Below are positions 30,718-35,286 of a DNA stretch of 35,286 bases, piece after piece. Source of the DNA: Betaproteobacteria bacterium (GTDB taxonomy: Bacteria; Pseudomonadota; Gammaproteobacteria; Burkholderiales; Burkholderiaceae); NCBI GenBank assembly GCA_947378095.1, contig CANCIL010000012.1, positions 1 to 35,286 of the forward strand, read 5' to 3'. The notes under the pieces are model-generated. The model saw only the letters and a list, made by a program, of their open reading frames with translations, was not told the DNA's origin and made no database searches. Both the position numbers and the translations under genes were made by a program. How positions within the stretch are numbered: position 1 is the first letter of the stretch; every line of letters begins with the position of its first letter.

Positions 30718-31869
30718 TTAGCTTTGTACCAAGCGGCGATGACGATGAATACTCATCAAGATGCCCGCCCCAAACCCTAGCGTTACCAAGGCAGTTCCAC
30801 CATAACTAATAAATGGGAGGGGAACGCCTACAACCGGCAGCAATCCGCTCACCATGCCAATATTGACAAAAGCATAGGTAAAGAAAATTAGAGTAACTGA
30901 AGCGCCCAATAAGCGAGTAAATAAATTAGGTGCGCTAGCCGAGATCGCTAAGCCTCTTTTAATGAGTGCAAAAAATAGGCCCAGCAAAATGAGGTTGCCA
31001 ATAAATCCAAACTCTTCTGAGAAGACGGCAAATACAAAGTCAGTATGTTTTTCCGGAATAAATTCTAAGTGGGCTTGTGTGCCTTGGAACCATCCTTTGC
31101 CGAATAATCCTCCAGAGCCAATGGCGATCATGGATTGAATCGTATGAAATCCTTTGCCAAGTGGGTCACTACTAGGGTCGAGTAGTGTGCAAATGCGATG
31201 CTTTTGATAGTTATGAACAAACGGCCACACCACATCATGCGCACAAATCGTGTTGCCAAAAATAATAATGAGAAGAATGCCAATAACACCCAAGGCAATA
31301 AAAGGTAGGATCCATTTCCAAGGTAAGCCTGCTAGGATAATTACGTAGAGCCCTGCAGCAAATACGAGTAGTGCAGTTCCAAGGTCTGGTTGGCGTGCAA
31401 TTAAGAAAACAGGAATCGCCAGAATAATTGCAGCTACTGCATAGTCCCAGGTCTTTTGAAGGCCTTCTCGCTTCTGAAAATACCAAGCAAGCATCAGAGG
31501 CATTGCAATTTTCATGAGCTCTGAAGGCTGAATAACAATGCCTATATTAAGCCAACGTCGCGCGCCTTTTTTAATTAATCCAAAAACAGCTACTGCAATT
31601 AGTAGCGCAACACCAAACCCATAAATCCATACCGCTCCCATCTCTAACCATTTGGGCGGGATACGAGATACTACCCACATCACCGCAAATGAGAGTGCTA
31701 GATTGCGCAATTCATCTGCAATCAGAACGGGCGTATTTTGACTGGAAGATAAAAAAGTAAAAAAGCCTGCAGCTGCTAAGCCAAGCAGAATAAGGCCCAG
31801 CTGGCGGTCGAGCCCAGTAAATAGACCATAGAAAACAACCTTGATTTTTTTTATGGCGCTCTTTTCCAT
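30718..31869 (-). CDS. rodA: Rod-shape peptidoglycan polymerase RodA (SEDS)
   Basis: 383 residues with about ten membrane helices. SEDS marks: ARRWLNIG, GTALLVFAAG (with the RQPDLGTA catalytic-region Asp), FIPEKHTDFVFAVFSEEFGFIG and LPFISYGGTALV. It is the glycosyltransferase of the elongasome, working with PBP2. Its start overlaps mrdA by 19 bases. Last gene of the operon, followed by the terminator at 30665. Confidence 0.97.
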   Translation of the reverse strand: MEKSAIKKIKVVFYGLFTGLDRQLGLILLGLAAAGFFTFLSSSQNTPVLIADELRNLALSFAVMWVVSRIPPKWLEMGAVWIYGFGVALLIAVAVFGLIKKGARRWLNIGIVIQPSELMKIAMPLMLAWYFQKREGLQKTWDYAVAAIILAIPVFLIARQPDLGTALLVFAAGLYVIILAGLPWKWILPFIALGVIGILLIIIFGNTICAHDVVWPFVHNYQKHRICTLLDPSSDPLGKGFHTIQSMIAIGSGGLFGKGWFQGTQAHLEFIPEKHTDFVFAVFSEEFGFIGNLILLGLFFALIKRGLAISASAPNLFTRLLGASVTLIFFTYAFVNIGMVSGLLPVVGVPLPFISYGGTALVTLGFGAGILMSIHRHRRLVQS

Positions 31870-33758
31870 TCAGGAATCTCCTTAGGCCATTTACCTTCTA
31901 TATAAAAATCTAACGCTTTACGAGCAATTGGTGCCGCATATTGCGCGCCAAAGCCGGCATTCTCTACTACCATCGCAATCACGATGGTAGGCTTTTCTGC
32001 GGGAGCAAATGCAATATATAAAGCATGATCACGTAAAAATTCTGCCGTTGCGCTATGTTTATATTCTTTGGAATTTAAGCTAAAGACTTGCGCTGTGCCC
32101 GTCTTGCCGCCGACAACATAGCCTGTGCCTTTGAATACTGCTGCAGAGGTGCCCGAGTTGTTTACCTCAACCATGGCTTTCTTAATCACTTCAATATTTT
32201 CAGGGTTGAGCTCAATCCGATAACTCTCTTTTGGCGTTGTGAGCGTTTTTTTACGTGTGAATGGGTCTTCGATTGCCTTCACTAAGTGAGGCTTCATCAC
32301 AACACCATTATTGGCAACGTTTGCCATAGCATGCGCCAATTGCAGAATGGTGAAAGAGTTGTAACCTTGACCAATACCTAGAGAAATAGTTTCACCTTCG
32401 TACCATTTTTGCTGCTCTGGTTTTTTGAAGGTGTTCTTCTTCCACTCGGTTGATGGGAGCACCCCTTTTGACTCACCTTTTAAGTCGATGCCAGTGATTT
32501 GTCCGAAGCCAAAGGGCTTCATAAAGTCATGCATCATATTCACGCCCATATCTCGCGCTAATAAATAGTAGTAGGTATCGCAGGATTCAACGATGGACTT
32601 TTGCATATCCACAATGCCATGGCCACCTTTTTTGTCATCACGGAAAGTATGGTTTCCAAAATCAAAATATCCTGGATCGGAAATAGTTTGAGACGGTGTG
32701 CGTTTCTTTGTTTCAAGCGCAGCTAAAGCCATGAACGGCTTATAGGTTGAGCCCGGCGGATAGATTCCTTTTAAAGGACGGTTATAGAGTGGCTTTTGTG
32801 GAGAGTCATTGAGCTCCTTCCAGGTCACCGAATCAATACCTTCAACAAAATCATTTGGATTGAAGTTGGGCTTAGAAACAAATGCGAGCACATCACCTGT
32901 TTCAGGCTCAATGGCAACAAATGCACCACGAAAATTCCCATACAACTGCTCTACTAAATATTGCAATTTGATATCTACTGAGAGCACTACATTTTTGCCT
33001 GGCACTGATGGTGAGCTTGCTAAAGTGCGAACTGGTTTCCCGCCAGCAGTAATTTCAACTTGATCGTATCCGGGTACGCCACGTAAAACAGTTTCATAAC
33101 TTTGCTCTAGGCCAATCTTTCCAACATATTGAATGCCTGGCAGAAAGGAGGCCTGCAACGCATCCGGATCATCAGTCTTGGCGCCCTCGATTTCAGTCTG
33201 CATGCGCTCTTTGTCTCGCTGAGATACTCGGCCGATATACCCAACCAGATGGGATGCGAGCTCGTTGTAGGGGTACTCTCTGAAGCTCCTGGCGCGGATC
33301 TCTACCCCTGGAAAGCGGTAGCGATTGGCCATAAATCGGGCGGTTTCTGCCTCGGTCAGCATGGAGCGCAAAGGAAATGTACCCATATTGCGTGAATCTT
33401 CTAGGGATCGCTTGAAATTTCGGCGATCTCGCGGTGAAATCAGCACAATTTGAGAAAGCTCATCAATAAGCTGATCGACGTTTCCTTTAACTTCTTCAGC
33501 ATTTACATCTAAGGTCAATGCGGAATAATTGCGACCAATCACAATGCCATTGCGATCAATAATGAGGCCGCGATTTGCAGGGGCTGGAACTAAGGCAATT
33601 CGGTTGCTTTCAGCAAGCAGGTGATATTTATTGTGACTGACTAACTGCAACCATGCCAAGCGCACAACCAACAGCAAAAAGCAAAACGTCACGAATAAAG
33701 TCGCAATATGAATGCGCTCTTGAAACGAGTTGAGATTAGGCTTTTTAAAAGAAACCAT
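31851..33758 (-). CDS. mrdA: Penicillin-binding protein 2
   Basis: 635 residues: a short cytoplasmic tail, one membrane helix (about 18-38), the pedestal/dimerisation domain (about 55-235), then the transpeptidase domain. Active-site motifs: PPGSTYKPF (SxxK), SCD (SxN-like position) and GGKTGTAQ (KTG). PBP2 cross-links peptidoglycan of the lateral wall with RodA. 8 bases separate it from mreD. Confidence 0.97.
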   Translation of the reverse strand: MVSFKKPNLNSFQERIHIATLFVTFCFLLLVVRLAWLQLVSHNKYHLLAESNRIALVPAPANRGLIIDRNGIVIGRNYSALTLDVNAEEVKGNVDQLIDELSQIVLISPRDRRNFKRSLEDSRNMGTFPLRSMLTEAETARFMANRYRFPGVEIRARSFREYPYNELASHLVGYIGRVSQRDKERMQTEIEGAKTDDPDALQASFLPGIQYVGKIGLEQSYETVLRGVPGYDQVEITAGGKPVRTLASSPSVPGKNVVLSVDIKLQYLVEQLYGNFRGAFVAIEPETGDVLAFVSKPNFNPNDFVEGIDSVTWKELNDSPQKPLYNRPLKGIYPPGSTYKPFMALAALETKKRTPSQTISDPGYFDFGNHTFRDDKKGGHGIVDMQKSIVESCDTYYYLLARDMGVNMMHDFMKPFGFGQITGIDLKGESKGVLPSTEWKKNTFKKPEQQKWYEGETISLGIGQGYNSFTILQLAHAMANVANNGVVMKPHLVKAIEDPFTRKKTLTTPKESYRIELNPENIEVIKKAMVEVNNSGTSAAVFKGTGYVVGGKTGTAQVFSLNSKEYKHSATAEFLRDHALYIAFAPAEKPTIVIAMVVENAGFGAQYAAPIARKALDFYIEGKWPKEIPEWKRAP

Positions 33759-33766
33759 GCAGCTTC

Positions 33767-34291
33767 TTAGAGAGGTCGATTGTGATCAACGTCTATAGGA
33801 CGTCGTTGTGGCGCTAGCAAAATTCGAGTGGCCACCGGCCACAAGAGCGCTTCAATCATGGCTTGAATAGCGCCTGTTAAACCCCACCAGTAAAGGGTTC
33901 CGCTGAGAAGCCAGTGAACTAGGATCGGAAATAAAGAGACTAATAAAAAAATTGGCAGTAGATGCAAGGCTTGTGAGGCCACAGTCAGCGCCACGATTCT
34001 TCTATGCCATGAGACAGCAATGTATGACACTAGCGCATAACAAAAAGCATGCAAGCCTAGTAAGTCAGAATTGTGTACGTCCATCATCAATCCGAGGATG
34101 AAAGCTGAGAAGACATTGACGTAGCGATGTTGATGAATATTCCAAAATACGATGCACAGAATTAGCCAATCAGGAACCCAGCCATAATTACCAATCGGCA
34201 ATAGATTGAGCATTAATGCGCAAAACAAGCTGAAGTAAATAAATACCGGATTTACCGGACGTAGAATGTAGCCGCTCTGAAAATCGATCAT
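33767..34291 (-). CDS. mreD: Rod-shape protein MreD
   Basis: 174 residues with about five membrane helices and few charges. LNLLPIGNYGWVPDWLILCIVFW and GLMMDVHNSDLLGLHAF (with its Asp) are typical for MreD. It links MreC to the membrane part of the elongasome. Its ATG overlaps the mreC stop by four bases (ATGA). Confidence 0.93.
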   Translation of the reverse strand: MIDFQSGYILRPVNPVFIYFSLFCALMLNLLPIGNYGWVPDWLILCIVFWNIHQHRYVNVFSAFILGLMMDVHNSDLLGLHAFCYALVSYIAVSWHRRIVALTVASQALHLLPIFLLVSLFPILVHWLLSGTLYWWGLTGAIQAMIEALLWPVATRILLAPQRRPIDVDHNRPL

Positions 34292-35217
34292 TGCATGCCT
34301 CGCGCACGAGTTTGGCGGCGACCAGGAGTATTTGTTGCGGGAGCGCCGGCCTTGTTTGCATCGTTTGGTGCTTTGGCATCAAACTTGGGGTCATACAAAA
34401 AGGCTAAGGCTTGGCGATAGCGATTGACTGGCGCTATGGGCGCACAAAATACATTGGAAGAGTTCTTATCGAGATTGCGCTCAATCTTGCTAATAACTGC
34501 CACCGCAAATCCGGGTGGGTAGACTCCGTCAATTCCAGAGGTTAACAAGACGTCCCCAACCTCGAGGTCACTAGCGACTGGCAAATAGCGTAATTCTAGG
34601 GGGTTACCGCGCCCAGCCCCAAAAATAGCGGCTCTGAGGCCATTTCGAGCGACTTGGACAGGAACAGCGAAATCACGGTCTTCTAGCAATGAGACTTCAG
34701 CAGAATGATCGTAAATGCGCACCACTTGTCCCAGAATGCCAGCGTCATTTGCGATTGGGTTGCCAAGCTTAAGACCATCTTCACTACCGCGATTAATCAC
34801 AATGCGTTGAGAGATGGGGTTGCTGGGGTTAAACAGAATTTCAACAGGCAGCGTTTTGAAGGGAACCTGTTTTTGCAAGGACATTAACTCTCGCAAATTT
34901 TGGTTTTCTACCGTTAAGAATTCGGATTGATTTGCCAGCAGAGAAAGTTCAGCCTGACGCACTTTGAGAATTTGATTTTCTTTATCGAGCGTTCCACGTG
35001 AAGTGAAATATTCTGAGCTCGCTTCATAAACGTTGCGCGGCATCATCATGACGTATTCAAGCGGACGCAAAATCCAATTTACATTGTTGCGAATCGGATC
35101 AAGTGCTTTGAAACGAAAATCGATCAGCATTAGTGCAATGCTGATCGACAGACAGACAATCAGTTTAAGTAAGGCCGGAATGCCCTGTCTGAAAAGTGGT
35201 GGAGCGCTATGTTGCAA
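34288..35217 (-). CDS. mreC: Rod-shape protein MreC
   Basis: 309 residues, from TTG 35217, the only ordinary start after an in-frame TAA upstream. One membrane helix (about 16-34), a coiled coil (about 65-115), then the periplasmic beta-barrel domain with VVINRGSEDGLKLGNPI and SGIDGVYPPGFAVAVIS-type repeats. It connects MreB, PBP2 and RodA. The C terminus is rich in Ala, Pro and Arg. Confidence 0.95.
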   Translation of the reverse strand: MQHSAPPLFRQGIPALLKLIVCLSISIALMLIDFRFKALDPIRNNVNWILRPLEYVMMMPRNVYEASSEYFTSRGTLDKENQILKVRQAELSLLANQSEFLTVENQNLRELMSLQKQVPFKTLPVEILFNPSNPISQRIVINRGSEDGLKLGNPIANDAGILGQVVRIYDHSAEVSLLEDRDFAVPVQVARNGLRAAIFGAGRGNPLELRYLPVASDLEVGDVLLTSGIDGVYPPGFAVAVISKIERNLDKNSSNVFCAPIAPVNRYRQALAFLYDPKFDAKAPNDANKAGAPATNTPGRRQTRARGMQ

Positions 35218-35241
35218 TTCCCTGGTCGACGTGTATGTCGC

Positions 35242-35286
35242 TTACTCGTGCGAGAACACTCCGCCTAACTTATCCATGCGCTCGAG
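35242..35286 (-). CDS. mreB: 3' end of mreB (partial)
   Basis: The last 14 codons before a TAA read LERMDKLGGVFSHE, the typical C-terminal tail of betaproteobacterial MreB. The rest lies beyond the window. The stop is 24 bases ahead of the mreC start. Identification relies on this short tail and on the operon order. Confidence 0.7.
   Translation of the reverse strand, partial: LERMDKLGGVFSHE

Noticed and set aside
1..35286. CRISPR array, insertion sequence or prophage genes
   Set aside because: I found no regularly spaced direct repeats of CRISPR type, no transposase or integrase motifs and no phage structural genes.

Overview
The window looks like a piece of a betaproteobacterial chromosome, most likely Polynucleobacter or a close freshwater Burkholderiaceae relative. 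That placement is inferred from the moderate-to-low GC content, a Bug/TctC-type solute-binding protein, a mreB-mreC-mreD-mrdA-rodA cell-shape cluster, a short HU gene with a TTG start, and recurrent intrinsic terminators with a TTCG loop. No rRNA, intact tRNA, CRISPR array, transposase or integrase is visible.

Left part (1 to about 8 kb) is an accessory region. One or a few unrelated genes at a time are followed by a short repeat: the 3' part of a tRNA (best match tRNA-Phe, including the CCA end), a spacer, and a UUCG-loop terminator. Two copies (near 300 and 870) share 59 identical bases; five more are progressively decayed (near 2170, 2850, 4230, 6430 and 7100). Cargo includes an exported protein of unknown function, a predicted pentameric ligand-gated-channel-like protein, a CBS-pair protein, an EamA transporter, small membrane proteins, a TPR protein, a DUF6671-like zinc-ribbon protein, a cupin, a BCP-like peroxiredoxin, and a Tat-type exported beta-carbonic anhydrase.

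Middle part (8 to 18 kb): a MAPEG protein, an orphan sensor histidine kinase, a haloacid-dehalogenase-type hydrolase, two EF-hand proteins, an NTF2-like protein, a glycosyltransferase-like protein translationally coupled to a Cys-rich/Dph6-like ATP-pyrophosphatase fusion, a tiny lipoprotein, an outer-membrane beta-barrel, PhoD-type phosphatase, an amidohydrolase and a TctC-type binding protein. At 18.1-18.65 kb a tandem glycine riboswitch with its own promoter, an attenuator-like hairpin and a second branched structure precedes a 62-residue protein that I do not recognise.

Right part (18.7-35.3 kb) is more housekeeping in character: phosphatase/GNAT/MOSC operon, a second EamA transporter, small membrane proteins, release factor 3 (whose only plausible start is ATT), a 23S-type pseudouridine synthase, a CMD-family exported protein, a Ser/Thr kinase-USP fusion paired with a metallophosphatase, an LpxL-type acyltransferase next to a cytoplasmic carbonic anhydrase, a DUF167 protein, HU, and the rod-shape operon running off the right edge at the 3' end of mreB.
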